From Actinomyces qiguomingii (lineage in GTDB: Bacteria > Actinomycetota > Actinomycetes > Actinomycetales > Actinomycetaceae), in assembly GCF_004102025.1 (NCBI RefSeq), contig NZ_CP025228.1:992001-1056000 (forward strand): a DNA stretch of 64,000 nt. Reading direction: 5' to 3'. The notes under the pieces are model-generated. The model searched no databases. It had not been told where the DNA came from and was given only the letters and a program-made list of their open reading frames with translations. This document shows, piece by piece, positions 17,594 to 27,067 of the stretch. Both the position numbers and the translations under genes were made by a program. How positions within the stretch are numbered: position 1 is the stretch's first letter; each line of letters opens with the position of its first letter.

Positions 17594-18424
17594 ATGGCGG
17601 GCGACAACCTCCTCTACAACCTCTACGAGCGCCGCCTGGCCGCCCAGGTCAAACCCGACCGGGTGCCCCAGCATGTGGGTGTCATCCTCGACGGCAACCG
17701 CCGCTGGGCCAGGGCTATGGGCATCGGCACCGCTCAGGGACACAAACGCGGTGCTGACAAGATCGAGGAATTCCTTGGATGGGCGGAGGACGCCGGCGTC
17801 GCGGTAGTGACTCTGTGGCTGCTGAGCACGGACAATCTCTCCCGCGACCCCGCGGAACTGTCACCGCTGCTGGACATCATCGCGCACGCCGTCGACGAGC
17901 TGGCGGCCACCGGCCGCTGGCGACTACGTCTGGTCGGCGCCGTCGACCTGCTGCCCGTTCCGGTGGCCGGCCGGCTGCGCACCGCCGTCGCCTCCACCGT
18001 CGTCGCCGCTCCCGACGACGGCGCTCCCGGCGACGGCGCTCCCGGGGCTGCGGGGGAGGTGCCCTTGAAACCGGATACGCGCATGCAGGTCAATGTGGCG
18101 GTCGGTTACGGCGGTCGACAGGAGATCGCTGACGCCGTCCGCTCCCTACTGTGTGAGCGCGCCGCGGCCGGGGCCACGCTGGAGGAGGTCGCCGGCTCGC
18201 TGTCCGAGGAGGACATCACCGCGCACCTGTACACCAAGGGGCAGCCCGATCCCGAACTGGTCATCCGCACCTCCGGGGAGCAGCGTCTTTCCGGTTTTTT
18301 GCTGTGGCAGTCGGTCCACTCCGAGTACTACTTCTGTGAGGTGTACTGGCCGGCTTTTCGCCGGATCGACTTCCTGCGCGCCCTGCGCGATTACGGCCAG
18401 CGCGAGCGTCGCCTGGGCAGGTGA
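17594..18424 (+). CDS. Isoprenyl transferase (cis-prenyl pyrophosphate synthase)
   Basis: A 276-residue UppS-family enzyme. The catalytic motif HVGVILDGNRRWAR near residue 30 carries the essential Asp. Further signatures are LWLLSTDNLSRDP, ELVIRTSGEQRLSGFLLWQ and a C-terminal YFCEVYWPAFRRIDFL. It condenses isopentenyl diphosphate in cis; by synteny it resembles the short-chain Z-farnesyl-diphosphate synthase Rv1086 rather than the main undecaprenyl synthase. An unusual Gly-Ala-Pro-Asp insertion (DDGAPGDGAPGAAG, ~residues 139-152) sits mid-protein. Confidence 0.92.
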   Translation: MAGDNLLYNLYERRLAAQVKPDRVPQHVGVILDGNRRWARAMGIGTAQGHKRGADKIEEFLGWAEDAGVAVVTLWLLSTDNLSRDPAELSPLLDIIAHAVDELAATGRWRLRLVGAVDLLPVPVAGRLRTAVASTVVAAPDDGAPGDGAPGAAGEVPLKPDTRMQVNVAVGYGGRQEIADAVRSLLCERAAAGATLEEVAGSLSEEDITAHLYTKGQPDPELVIRTSGEQRLSGFLLWQSVHSEYYFCEVYWPAFRRIDFLRALRDYGQRERRLGR

Positions 18425-18637
18425 TCGGGCGCGCGGTATAGAACGCGCGGCATCGCGGCATAGGGCGCGCGGTGTACGGGCCCGCATCGGCGGTGGTCCG
18501 GCAGATGCCGCATATGCGCGCCGCCTCGTCCTAGCGGGCTCGGCGCTCACGCGGTGGCAGCGGGTATGGTGAGCGGTATCACAGGCGGATTATTCCGGAC
18601 CTCCGGTGCTGTCCGCCGCATACAGACGGAGACTGCC

Positions 18638-19969
18638 ATGCGAACCTATGTCCTGGACACCTCGGTCCTTCTATCCGATCCGCGTGCCATGCTGCGCTTC
18701 GACGAACACGCCGTCGTGCTGCCGGTGACGGTGGTCACCGAGTTGGAGGGTAAGCGCCATCACCCCGAGCTCGGCTACTTCGCCCGCTCTGCGCTGCGGC
18801 TGCTCGACTCCCTGCGCGAGCGGCATGGCCGGCTCGACCGGCCCGTTCCCGTGGGTGAGCATGGCGGCACGGTGCGGGTTGAACTCAACGGTGCGGACGA
18901 CCGCGTGCTGCCGGCCGCCATGCGGTTGGGGGACAATGACTCCCGCATCCTGTCGGTGGCGGTGACTCTGGCCCGCCGCGCCGAGCAGGGCGGGTACGAC
19001 GGCGAGGTCGTGGTCGTATCCAAGGACCTGCCTATGCGCATCAAGGCGGCAGTCGTGGGATTGACCGCTCAGGAGTATCGGGCCGAGCTCGCCAGCGAAG
19101 ACATCTACTCGGGCATGACCGCGGTGACCGTCACCGAGCAGGAGATCTCCGGGCTGTGGGAGGATGGCGCGTTGGATCTGGCTGCAATGGCGGATCGGGC
19201 TGTGGCCGCAGACCTGGCTGCTCAGCCGACCCACACCGGCGTGGTTGTCAGCTCCCCGCGCGGATCGGCGCTGGCTACCGTGGTGGGCGGGACCCTGCAC
19301 CTGGTGGACGGCGCCCGCGAGGTGTTCGGCGTGCGCGGGCGCAGCGCTGAACAGCGCATCGCCATTGACCACCTGATCAACCCCGCCATCGGCATCGTCT
19401 CGCTCGGTGGGCGCGCCGGCACCGGCAAGTCGGCCCTGGCGCTGAGCGCCGGTCTGGATGCCGTGATCAACCGCCGAGAGCACCGCAAGGTGATGGTGTT
19501 CCGGCCCCTTTACGCCGTGGGTGGGCAGACGCTCGGCTTCCTGCCCGGTGACTCCGCGGAGAAGATGAACCCCTGGGGTGACGCGGTGTTCGATACCCTC
19601 GGTTCCGTGGTGCCCGCGGACCGGATTGAGCGGATCGTCGCCGCCGGCCAACTCGAGGTGCTGCCCTTGACGCATGTGCGCGGCCGTTCCCTGCACGACG
19701 CCTTCGTGATTGTGGACGAGGCGCAGTCTCTAGAGCGCAACGTGCTGCTGACCGTGCTGTCCCGGATCGGTCAGAACGCGAAGGTGGTGCTCACCCATGA
19801 CGTCGCTCAGCGGGACAATCTGCGTGTGGGCCGCTGGGACGGCGTGGTCAGTGTGGTGGAGTCCCTGAAGGATCGGGACCTGTTTGCGCACGTGGACCTG
19901 GTGCGTACCGAGCGCAGCGAAATCGCTGAGCTGGTCACGCGCATGCTCGACGAGGCGCCGCTGTACTAA
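18638..19969 (+). CDS. PhoH2: PIN domain fused to PhoH ATPase
   Basis: A 443-residue PIN-PhoH fusion. The N-terminal PIN ribonuclease domain has [12 protein letters not shown] (Asp7) and later acidic residues ([11 protein letters not shown]). The C-terminal PhoH domain has Walker [11 protein letters not shown] (~257-266) and Walker B-like [13 protein letters not shown]. Mycobacterial PhoH2 is an RNA helicase with sequence-specific RNase activity. ATG 18638 has GGAG 6 nt upstream and begins exactly at the PIN domain; the earlier in-frame ATG at 18554 adds unrelated residues. Confidence 0.93.
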   Translation: MRTYVLDTSVLLSDPRAMLRFDEHAVVLPVTVVTELEGKRHHPELGYFARSALRLLDSLRERHGRLDRPVPVGEHGGTVRVELNGADDRVLPAAMRLGDNDSRILSVAVTLARRAEQGGYDGEVVVVSKDLPMRIKAAVVGLTAQEYRAELASEDIYSGMTAVTVTEQEISGLWEDGALDLAAMADRAVAADLAAQPTHTGVVVSSPRGSALATVVGGTLHLVDGAREVFGVRGRSAEQRIAIDHLINPAIGIVSLGGRAGTGKSALALSAGLDAVINRREHRKVMVFRPLYAVGGQTLGFLPGDSAEKMNPWGDAVFDTLGSVVPADRIERIVAAGQLEVLPLTHVRGRSLHDAFVIVDEAQSLERNVLLTVLSRIGQNAKVVLTHDVAQRDNLRVGRWDGVVSVVESLKDRDLFAHVDLVRTERSEIAELVTRMLDEAPLY

Positions 19970-20011
19970 CGCTTGCCGGCGTTGGTGCCGAAATCCGCAG
20001 ACGTCTGCAAC

Positions 20012-20095
20012 TTCGACCGGTCTCGGTGGTTATTTCGACCGGTCTCGGTGGTTATTTCGACCGATCTCGGTGGTTATTTCAGCCGATTTCGGTGG
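20012..20095. repeat. 22-bp tandem repeat array, locus A
   Basis: Four units with exact 22-bp period begin at 20012, 20034, 20056 and 20078. On the minus strand each reads ATAACCACCGAG followed by (A/G)(C/T)CGGTCGA. The last minus-proximal unit overlaps the final codons and stop of the fructokinase gene. The same family recurs at 26901-26940 and 50775-50926. Confidence 0.9.
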
Positions 20096-21041
20096 AGGGT
20101 GCCAGTTCGGCGCGGGTGGGCGGGTTGGCACCGGCGCGGGAGACCGTGATGTCGGCAATGGCGGCCGCGTGCCGCAGCACGCGTTCCAGGGTGGCGGCGT
20201 CGATGCTGCGCAGGGCCTCGCGCCGCTCGGCCCCCACCAGTCCTTCGGACCAGATGCCGTCCTCCAGCCCTCCCATAAAGGAGTCGCCCGCGCCGACGGT
20301 GTCGGAAACCACCACGGTGGGGTCCGCCGGCACCTCCATGCGCAGCCCGGAGGCCGTCAGTGCCAGGGAGCCCTGCTTGCCGCGGGTGACCACCACGATG
20401 GCCGCACCCCGGTCCAACCAGTCGCGCGAAACAGCCTCGACATCGGCGTCCTCGCCGTAGAACCAGGCGATGTCCTCATCGGAGCACTTGACTACGTCGG
20501 CCAGGCTAATCAGCCGCTCCACTTGCGCGCGCGCCTGCTCCGGTGTGCCCATCAGCTGCGGGCGGGCGTTGGGGTCGTAGCAGATCGTGGAAGTGGCCCG
20601 GTAGTCCGACAGTACCCGCTCAACCGTGGCGGCACCGGGTTGGAGGATCGCTGCGATGGAGCCGGTGTGCACCAGCAGTGGCGCCGCCGTGCCCTCCGCG
20701 CGCTGCGGGTAGGGCGGGTTCCAGTCCAGGTCGAAGACATAGGTGGCGGCCCGGTCCGCGCCGATGGTGGCCTGTGCGGTTGAGGTGCGTTCGGCGCCGT
20801 CGGAACCCGGCGTCAGCCGGACGCCGGAGGCCTCAAGGTGCTCCCGCACCGCCTGGCCACGCGGATCGGTGCCGATCCAGCAGTCGAGTTCGGCGTCGCG
20901 TCCCAGGCGGCTCAGCCCCAGGGCGACGTTGGCGGGCGAGCCGCCGGGGATGTCCTGGGCTTCTTGGCCCGGGTGGATGACGACGTCGACGAGTGCCTCG
21001 CCGATGACGAGGGCGGTGCCTGCGGGGCCGGGTGCGGACAT
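20079..21041 (-). CDS. PfkB-family carbohydrate kinase, probable fructokinase
   Basis: A 320-residue ribokinase/PfkB protein. It has the N-terminal GGSPANVALGLSRLG signature and the C-terminal VSDTVGAGDSFMGG motif carrying the catalytic Asp (GAGDSF). The sequence ELDCWIGTDPRGQ is typical of bacterial fructokinases. It would make fructose-6-phosphate from fructose released by the nearby GH32 enzyme. ATG 21041 is preceded by GAGGAG at 7 nt. Its last six codons and stop (STEIG then TGA) lie inside the first 22-bp repeat unit. It follows xseB by 62 nt. Confidence 0.9.
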   Translation of the reverse strand: MSAPGPAGTALVIGEALVDVVIHPGQEAQDIPGGSPANVALGLSRLGRDAELDCWIGTDPRGQAVREHLEASGVRLTPGSDGAERTSTAQATIGADRAATYVFDLDWNPPYPQRAEGTAAPLLVHTGSIAAILQPGAATVERVLSDYRATSTICYDPNARPQLMGTPEQARAQVERLISLADVVKCSDEDIAWFYGEDADVEAVSRDWLDRGAAIVVVTRGKQGSLALTASGLRMEVPADPTVVVSDTVGAGDSFMGGLEDGIWSEGLVGAERREALRSIDAATLERVLRHAAAIADITVSRAGANPPTRAELAPSTEIG

Positions 21042-21103
21042 TTTCGGGCTCCTCATGGATGGTTGCGGTGGCGGGGTGAATGCGGATCGGAGGGTCGTCG
21101 GGT

Positions 21104-21397
21104 TCACAAGGTGCTGGAGGCGTCATTGCCGGAATTGCCGGAATCGCTTCCGGTACTGCCGGCGTCGGCGACGGCAGCCAGGCGGGCACGGGCGTCATCC
21201 AGCCAGGACTGACAGCGCGCGGCCAGGGCCTCGCCGCGCTCCCACAGTTTGAGGGCCTCCTCCAGGGGCACCTGGCCGGCCTCCAGCCGCTGAACGACAC
21301 CCACGAGCTGTTCCCGCGCCTGTTCGTAGGGCAGGGCGGCGACGTCGGCGTTGGCGTCGGCAGGACTGACCGGTTCGGTGGGGGAGGGTGCACTCAT
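21104..21397 (-). CDS. xseB: Exodeoxyribonuclease VII small subunit
   Basis: A 97-residue protein with the XseB core LPYEQAREQLVGVVQRLEAGQVPLEEALKLWERGEALAARCQSWLDDARARL. It partners with XseA to degrade single-stranded DNA. The tail is Ser/Asp/Gly-rich. The gene is normally beside xseA; here xseA lies at 28174-29526, with a plus-strand sugar cluster between them. Confidence 0.92.
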   Translation of the reverse strand: MSAPSPTEPVSPADANADVAALPYEQAREQLVGVVQRLEAGQVPLEEALKLWERGEALAARCQSWLDDARARLAAVADAGSTGSDSGNSGNDASSTL

Positions 21398-21484
21398 AGT
21401 CCCGATTGTTGCACGCGGGCGGCGGATGCGAGGGCAGTCCGCGCGGCCAATCGGGAACGGAGCCGTCCGAGTTGCAAAAACGTC

Positions 21485-21533
21485 TTGACAGCCGGCTCGG
21501 ATGGGTGCACCATATACGTGCCAAATCGTTTGG
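21485..21533 (+). promoter_or_regulatory. Candidate promoter and LacI-type operator of the sugar ABC operon
   Basis: A perfect TTGACA occurs at 21485-21490, with AT-rich CATATACG at 21511-21518 as a loosely spaced -10. Directly downstream is CCAAA-TCG-TTTGG (21521-21533), a palindrome of the kind bound by LacI-family repressors. It precedes the operon that ends with a LacI-family gene. Spacing of the -10 is longer than ideal. Confidence 0.45.
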
Positions 21534-21596
21534 AGCGCTCGTATTGCACCGCTTGGAGTGGACAGCGCTCTGTGCCCGCCCATATGGAGGACAACG

Positions 21597-22538
21597 TTGT
21601 CTAGTCCCACTTCCTCCGCGCTGAAGCGACGCCCCACGTCGTTGTGGATGCGCATCGCCCGCCACTGGCAGCTGTACCTGCTGCTGGCACCGGCGGTGAT
21701 CTACCTGATTCTGTTCAAGTACTGGCCCATGTATGGCGTCCAGATCGCCTTCCGCAACTACAACCCCATCGACGGCTTCCTGGGCAGTGAGTGGGTGGGG
21801 CTGGAGCACATCAGCCGCTTCCTGCACTCTTTCCAGTTCACCCGGATCTTCTTCAACACCATCGCCATCAACGTCCTGGGACTCATCTTCGGCTTCCCGG
21901 TGCCGATCATCCTGGCGCTGCTGATCAACCAGCTGGCCTCCCGCAAGCTGAAGTCCTTCATCCAGACGGTGCTGTTCTCCCCGGCCTTCATCTCCACCGT
22001 GGTGGTGGTCGGCATGCTGTTCGTGTTGCTGTCGCCCCGCTCCGGGCTGGTCAACAACGTGATTACCCTGACCGGCGGACAGCCGATCAACTTCATGAAT
22101 GAGGAGGGCTGGTTCCGGCCCATCTACGTCATGAGCGACATCTGGCAGAACGCCGGCTTCTCCATGATCATCTACCTGGCGGCGTTGGCGAGCATCGACC
22201 CCAGTTTGCACGAGGCCGCGCGCGTGGACGGCGCCAACCGCTGGCAGCGCCTGTGGCATATCGACCTGCCCGGCATCCGCCCAATCATCTCAATCATGCT
22301 GATCCTGGCGGTAGGCAACCTGCTCAACCTGGGCTTCGAGAAGGCGCTGCTGATGCAGACCGATCTGAACCTGGGCGCTTCGCAGATCATCCAGACCTAC
22401 GTCTACGACGTGGGGCTCAAGAGCGCCCAGTTCTCCTACTCGGCCGCCATCTCCCTGTTCAACTCAGTCCTCAACATGATCCTGCTGCTGGTGTTCAACC
22501 AGGTCGCCAAGCGCGCGGGTCAATCGAGCCTGTTCTGA
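21597..22538 (+). CDS. ABC sugar transporter permease, LplB type
   Basis: A 313-residue membrane protein with six helices. The permease EAA loop is EAARVDGANRWQRLWHIDLPGIRPI near residue 205. The N-terminus WQLYLLLAPAVIYLILFKYWPMYG is typical of LplB-type permeases of complex carbohydrates. TTG 21597 is chosen because GGAGG lies 6 nt upstream; upstream in-frame codons look non-coding. It pairs with the next permease and binding protein. No ATPase is encoded here, so a shared MsiK-like ATPase is presumably used. Confidence 0.9.
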   Translation: MSSPTSSALKRRPTSLWMRIARHWQLYLLLAPAVIYLILFKYWPMYGVQIAFRNYNPIDGFLGSEWVGLEHISRFLHSFQFTRIFFNTIAINVLGLIFGFPVPIILALLINQLASRKLKSFIQTVLFSPAFISTVVVVGMLFVLLSPRSGLVNNVITLTGGQPINFMNEEGWFRPIYVMSDIWQNAGFSMIIYLAALASIDPSLHEAARVDGANRWQRLWHIDLPGIRPIISIMLILAVGNLLNLGFEKALLMQTDLNLGASQIIQTYVYDVGLKSAQFSYSAAISLFNSVLNMILLLVFNQVAKRAGQSSLF

Positions 22539-22568
22539 TCCCGCCCGCGAACCACCCGAGGAACCCCT

Positions 22569-23522
22569 ATGACCACCGCATCCGCGTCCGTGCTAGACGC
22601 CGCACCCACCTTCCGCACCTCCGGCCCACGCCGCCTGGCGGAGCGGATCGCCGACCCGCTCTACACGCTGTTCGTCGTCCTCCTGCTTGGCGGCGCCGTG
22701 ATAGCGATCATCTACCCGCTGTACTTCGTCGTCATCGCCTCTGTCTCCGACCCCAACCAGGTCTATGAGGGCAATGTGTGGCTGTGGCCCAAGAACATCA
22801 CTCTTGAGGGGTACCAGCGCATCTTCTCCACCTCCACCGTGCTGCGCGGCTTCGGCAACTCGCTGCTGTACACGGCGGTGGGGACCGCCGTGTCGGTCTG
22901 CTCGATCCTGGGCGCCGGCTACGCCCTATCCCGCAAGTCCCTGCCCGGCCGCAACTTGTTCATGGCGGCGTTCATCGTCACCATGTTCTTCGACGGCGGC
23001 ATGATCGCCCGCTACCTGGTGGTGCGCGACCTGGGGATGCTCGACACCATGTGGGCCGTGGTCCTGCCCGGTGCCATTGGCGTGACCAACCTGATCATTG
23101 CCCGCACCTTCTTCGAGACGACCATCCCCGAGGAGCTGCATGAGGCCGCCGCCCTCGACGGCGCCGGCGAATGGCGCTACTTCTTCCGCATCGTGCTGCC
23201 GCTTTCCAAGGCGCTGATCATGCTGCTGGTGATCACGCACGCGGTGGCCTACTGGAACTCCTTCTTCGACGCCCTGATCTACCTAAACGATGACACCAAG
23301 TACCCCCTGCAGTTGGTGCTGCGCAACATCCTCATCCAGTCCGATGTGTCCGGCTCCGGCGTCTCCGCCACCGGCATGGACTCCTACGCCGAGTCCCAGC
23401 GCATAGCCGAGCTGATGAAGTACGGGATGATCGTCGTGTCCACCTTCCCGCTGCTGTCCATACTGCCCTTCACCCAGAAGTATTTCGCCCAGGGTGCCCT
23501 CATCGGCGCCGTGAAGAGCTGA
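22569..23522 (+). CDS. ABC sugar transporter permease, LplC type
   Basis: A 317-residue permease with six helices and the EAA loop ELHEAAALDGAGEWRYFFRIVLPLSKAL near residue 200. The long periplasmic-side loop and C-terminal QKYFAQGALIGAVKS are LplC/YtcP features. AGGAA precedes ATG 22569. It is the second gene of a four-gene operon importing an oligosaccharide, by context a fructan or fructoside. Confidence 0.9.
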   Translation: MTTASASVLDAAPTFRTSGPRRLAERIADPLYTLFVVLLLGGAVIAIIYPLYFVVIASVSDPNQVYEGNVWLWPKNITLEGYQRIFSTSTVLRGFGNSLLYTAVGTAVSVCSILGAGYALSRKSLPGRNLFMAAFIVTMFFDGGMIARYLVVRDLGMLDTMWAVVLPGAIGVTNLIIARTFFETTIPEELHEAAALDGAGEWRYFFRIVLPLSKALIMLLVITHAVAYWNSFFDALIYLNDDTKYPLQLVLRNILIQSDVSGSGVSATGMDSYAESQRIAELMKYGMIVVSTFPLLSILPFTQKYFAQGALIGAVKS

Positions 23523-23533
23523 GAGGTCCCCAA

Positions 23534-25276
23534 ATGCGCCCCCGCAACGTCACTACCACCGCCTCCGACCCCTTGTCCGTCACCCCGGTTATGCCCTCCA
23601 CCGCCCGTGCACTCGCCCTCCCACCGCCCGGCGGCCTCGCCCAGCGCCCGCTCAGCCGGCGCCTGCTGTTGCGCGGCTCGCTGGCCGGCGCGGGACTGCT
23701 CGCCCTGGCTGCCTGCTCGACTAAGAAGAGCGACGCCGACTACCGCGTCCCCGACGAGTCCGCCTCCGCTGGACTGGCCGAGGCGCCGGACTCCCTGCCG
23801 ATCGTTTCCAGTCCGATCACCATCACCGCCACCGGCTCGCGCACGGCCCTGTCCGTGCCCTACGGCCAGATGGAGCTCACCCAGCAGTGGGAGCAGGAGA
23901 CCAACATCGCGGTGCAGTGGAACATCCTCACCGAGGACGTGTACGCGGAGAAGAAGAACCTGCTGCTGGCCTCCGGGGATCTGCCGGACATTTTGTGGAA
24001 CACCGGGCTGACCGACGCGGAGGTGGCCACCTACTCCGCCAACCACACCCTGGTGCCGCTGGATGAGTTTTTCGCCGACAACTGCCCCAATATCTCCGCG
24101 CTGCTGGAGTCCCGCCCCGATATCCGCTCCGCCATCACCAGCGAGGACGGGCACATCTACACCCTTCCCAGCGTGGAGGAGCTCGGGCTGGTGCCCTTCC
24201 CGAACTTCTTGTACCTGAACACCGACTGGTTGGACGCCGTCGGCAGGGAAATGCCCACCACGATTGAGGAGCTGCACGACACGCTGCTGGACTTCAAGGA
24301 GCAGGACCCCTCCGGAACCGGCAAGCTGCTGCCGCTGTCATTCATCCCGGGCTCCTTCTGCGCCAACCCCTGGGACATCATCGCCGCTTACGGCGGACAG
24401 GCCGACAACAACGACCACCGCATAGTGATCGACCGCAAGGCCGTGTTCACCGCCGCCACCGAGCAGTGGAAGGAGGGCGTCAAACAGTTGCATACCTGGT
24501 ACGCCGAGGGACTGATCGATTCCGAGTCCTTCTCCCAGGACGACACCGCCTACCTGGCCAAGGGCAAGACGGAGCAGGAGTCGCTGGCCGCCTTCTACTG
24601 GTGGGAGGCCACCGAGTTCGTAGGGGAGGACCGTGAGGGCCACTACGAGCTGTGCCCGGTGCTGGCAGGAGTGGACGGTGTGCGCCGCGCCTCGGTGTCC
24701 AACAACCAGGAGATCTCCCGCGGCGCCTTCGCCATGACCCGCACCTGCCGCTACCAGGCGGCGGTTATGCGCTGGGTGGACCGCATGTACGACCCGGTTA
24801 TGTCCGCACAGAACAGCTGGGGGCCCATCGGCGTGACCCTGGAGTACGACGACGCCGGGATGCTGTCCCAGATCCCGGCCGCCGAGGGTGAGTCGGAGGG
24901 GGAGCGGAGACAGAAGGTCGCTCCCGGCGGCCCCAAATCCACCACCGCCAAGGACTTCGAGGAGGTCGTGCTCCCTGAGCCGCGGGCCTCCCTGCGCCAG
25001 GAGCAGGTGACCGCCGAGTACGCCGAATGGGCCGCCAATGACGCCTTCCCGCCCGTGGTGTTCACCAACGCCGAACTGGACGACCTGTCGCTGATTGATG
25101 CGGACGTCTCGACTCTTGTCAAGCAGAAGTTCGCCCAGTGGGTGGTGGGTGGCGGCATCGACGCCGACTGGAACGGATATCTCAAGGATCTCGAAACCAC
25201 GGGGCTGACCAGGCTGATGGAGATCTACCAGGCGGCACTGGATCGCTACTACGAGGAGCTGGACGCACGCTCATGA
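23534..25276 (+). CDS. Extracellular solute-binding lipoprotein (LplA type)
   Basis: A 580-residue binding protein. The N-terminus has a twin-arginine-like SRRLLLRGSLAGAG and a lipobox LAAC (Cys about residue 61), so it is probably exported by Tat and lipidated. The mature part has large-oligosaccharide binding features (WEQETNIAVQWN, LPDILWNTGL, TLPSVEELGL). It should deliver a fructose-containing saccharide to the two permeases. GAGAGG precedes ATG 23534. Its stop overlaps the GH32 start (ATGA), indicating translational coupling. Confidence 0.9.
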   Translation: MRPRNVTTTASDPLSVTPVMPSTARALALPPPGGLAQRPLSRRLLLRGSLAGAGLLALAACSTKKSDADYRVPDESASAGLAEAPDSLPIVSSPITITATGSRTALSVPYGQMELTQQWEQETNIAVQWNILTEDVYAEKKNLLLASGDLPDILWNTGLTDAEVATYSANHTLVPLDEFFADNCPNISALLESRPDIRSAITSEDGHIYTLPSVEELGLVPFPNFLYLNTDWLDAVGREMPTTIEELHDTLLDFKEQDPSGTGKLLPLSFIPGSFCANPWDIIAAYGGQADNNDHRIVIDRKAVFTAATEQWKEGVKQLHTWYAEGLIDSESFSQDDTAYLAKGKTEQESLAAFYWWEATEFVGEDREGHYELCPVLAGVDGVRRASVSNNQEISRGAFAMTRTCRYQAAVMRWVDRMYDPVMSAQNSWGPIGVTLEYDDAGMLSQIPAAEGESEGERRQKVAPGGPKSTTAKDFEEVVLPEPRASLRQEQVTAEYAEWAANDAFPPVVFTNAELDDLSLIDADVSTLVKQKFAQWVVGGGIDADWNGYLKDLETTGLTRLMEIYQAALDRYYEELDARS

Positions 25277-26916
25277 CTACCGCCTCCACCACCGCCCCTG
25301 CGCGGCCCTGGCTTGTCAGTTCGGAGGACCGCCTGGAACTGGCGCCGGCCGAGCAGGCGGGCCGCGCCCAGGCGGACCCGGCCCGTCCCCGCTGGCACGC
25401 CACCGCGCCCTGGGGGTGGATGAACGACCCCAACGGCCTGAGCGTGTGGCCCGGGCCGGACGGTGAGGCCCTGGTGCACCTGTTCTACCAGCACAATCCT
25501 CATGCCCCGGTGCACGAGCACATCGAGTGGGGCCACCAGTACTCAGCCGACCTGGTGCACTGGCACGACCTGCCCACCGCCGTCCGCCCCGGCGTCGGCG
25601 ACCCGGACGCATACGGCTGCTGGTCCGGGGTTGTGGTGGCCGATGAGCGCGTGGCGGCGGACGGCACCCGCATCACCGTGCCCACCATGGTCTACTCCGG
25701 CGCCTCGGAGCGGGCCACTCAGACCGCCTGCCTGGCCACCGCCGTCCCCGGCGATCCCCTGCTGGTCCGTTGGGTCAAGCACCCGGGCAACCCGGTGATT
25801 GACGCCGCCCCCGCCTCCACCGCCGGGCTGGTGGTGCCGGAGATGCGTGACCACTCGGTGTGGCGTGAGGATGGGCGCTGGTACCAGGTGATGGGGGCCG
25901 GGCTGCCGGGAGCCGGAAGCGGGGGCGCGCAGGCAGGTGCGGCTCTGTGCTTCTCCAGCAAGGATCTGCGCGACTGGAGCTATGAGGGCCCGCTGGCTGT
26001 CGGCGACGGCGATGTCAGTGCCACCGGAACCGTCTGGGAGTGCCCGGAGCTGGTGCGCCTGGGGGAGACCGACATCCTGTTCGTCTCCGCCTGGCACGCC
26101 TCGCGCACCCTGCGTTCGATGTGGATGCGTGGGAGGCGCACCGGCACCCGTATGCGCATTGATGCGGTCGGCCGCTGCGACCTGGGGGAGAACTACTTCT
26201 ACGCCCCCCAGTCCGTGCTGCTGCCGGACGGACGCCGCGTAGCCATCGGCTGGATGCAGCCCAATGCCACGCACGCACAGCGTCTGGCAGCGGGCTGGGC
26301 CGGCTCCATGTCCGTGCCCCGGGAGATCACTCTCGCCCCGGATGCGACCCTCCGCTTCCACCCCATCGCCGAGGTCGACTCCCTTCGGGCCCGGGCCCTG
26401 GCCGACGCCGCCGGTGCACGGGAGGTTGCCGCGGCCGCTGCGGATCTGCACGGTGACAGCCTGGACCTGGTGCTGACCGGACGCCTGTGCGGGACGCAGG
26501 AGGTGAGCGTCGACCTGGCGGCATCCTCCGACGGCGCTCGCCGCACCCGCCTGCTGCTGTCCCGCCGCGTCCCCAGCGGACGGACGGGGCAGGATGCCTG
26601 GACGGGATGGCTGCGCCTGGACCGCTCCGCCTCCGCTACCCCTGGTTCCCCCTGGGAGGCGCCCGACCGCCGGGAGCTGGCCGGGCCCGTGCCACTCGGG
26701 CCCAACGGTGAGGTGGAACTGCGGATACTGCTGGATCGCTCCAGTCTGGAAGTATTTGTGAACGGTCAACCACTGTCCGCGCGTCTGGGGACGGAGCCGG
26801 GCGACGGCGGCCTGCGCGTCGTCCTCGGCTCGCTCACCGATGCGCGCCTGCAAGCCTGGACCATGTCGGACGCCTACTCCAAAAGACTCACCCCCTCTTC
26901 CATCGAGTTCGGCTGA
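25273..26916 (+). CDS. Glycoside hydrolase family 32 (fructosidase/levanase type)
   Basis: A 547-residue GH32 enzyme. The nucleophile motif WMNDPNG is at ~49-55 and the acid/base motif WECPEL at ~255-260. The transition-state motif reads MRDH (~191-194) where RDP is usual; the Asp is kept. A C-terminal beta-sandwich ends in VEVFVNGQ-like DRSSLEVFVNG. There is no signal peptide, so it acts inside the cell on imported fructosides. It overlaps the binding-protein gene by 4 nt. The final codons SSIEFG and TGA lie inside a 22-bp repeat unit. Confidence 0.92.
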   Translation: MTTASTTAPARPWLVSSEDRLELAPAEQAGRAQADPARPRWHATAPWGWMNDPNGLSVWPGPDGEALVHLFYQHNPHAPVHEHIEWGHQYSADLVHWHDLPTAVRPGVGDPDAYGCWSGVVVADERVAADGTRITVPTMVYSGASERATQTACLATAVPGDPLLVRWVKHPGNPVIDAAPASTAGLVVPEMRDHSVWREDGRWYQVMGAGLPGAGSGGAQAGAALCFSSKDLRDWSYEGPLAVGDGDVSATGTVWECPELVRLGETDILFVSAWHASRTLRSMWMRGRRTGTRMRIDAVGRCDLGENYFYAPQSVLLPDGRRVAIGWMQPNATHAQRLAAGWAGSMSVPREITLAPDATLRFHPIAEVDSLRARALADAAGAREVAAAAADLHGDSLDLVLTGRLCGTQEVSVDLAASSDGARRTRLLLSRRVPSGRTGQDAWTGWLRLDRSASATPGSPWEAPDRRELAGPVPLGPNGEVELRILLDRSSLEVFVNGQPLSARLGTEPGDGGLRVVLGSLTDARLQAWTMSDAYSKRLTPSSIEFG

Positions 26917-26940
26917 TATAACCATCGAGTTCGGTTGAAG
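26901..26940. repeat. 22-bp repeat array, locus B
   Basis: Two units start at 26901 and 26923, each with the core CATCGAGTTCGG. The first overlaps the end and stop codon of the GH32 gene. The second diverges after CGGTTGAAGT, as the last unit does at locus A. Confidence 0.85.
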
Positions 26941-26942
26941 TG

Positions 26943-26960
26943 GCTGGGGCGAGCCCCAGC
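26943..26960 (+). terminator. Short GC hairpin after the GH32 gene
   Basis: GCTGGGG-CGAG-CCCCAGC, a 7-bp stem with 4-nt loop and no T-run. It may end or attenuate transcription before the lacI-like gene. Confidence 0.35.
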
Positions 26961-27067
26961 TGGACCGGGTCCGATACGGGCATACCTCACGCCGCGTCCG
27001 GCTGGTGGCAAGGTGCATGGGGGATACTGACGGCCTGTCCGAACGCTTGCATGAGAGGGGATGGCCG

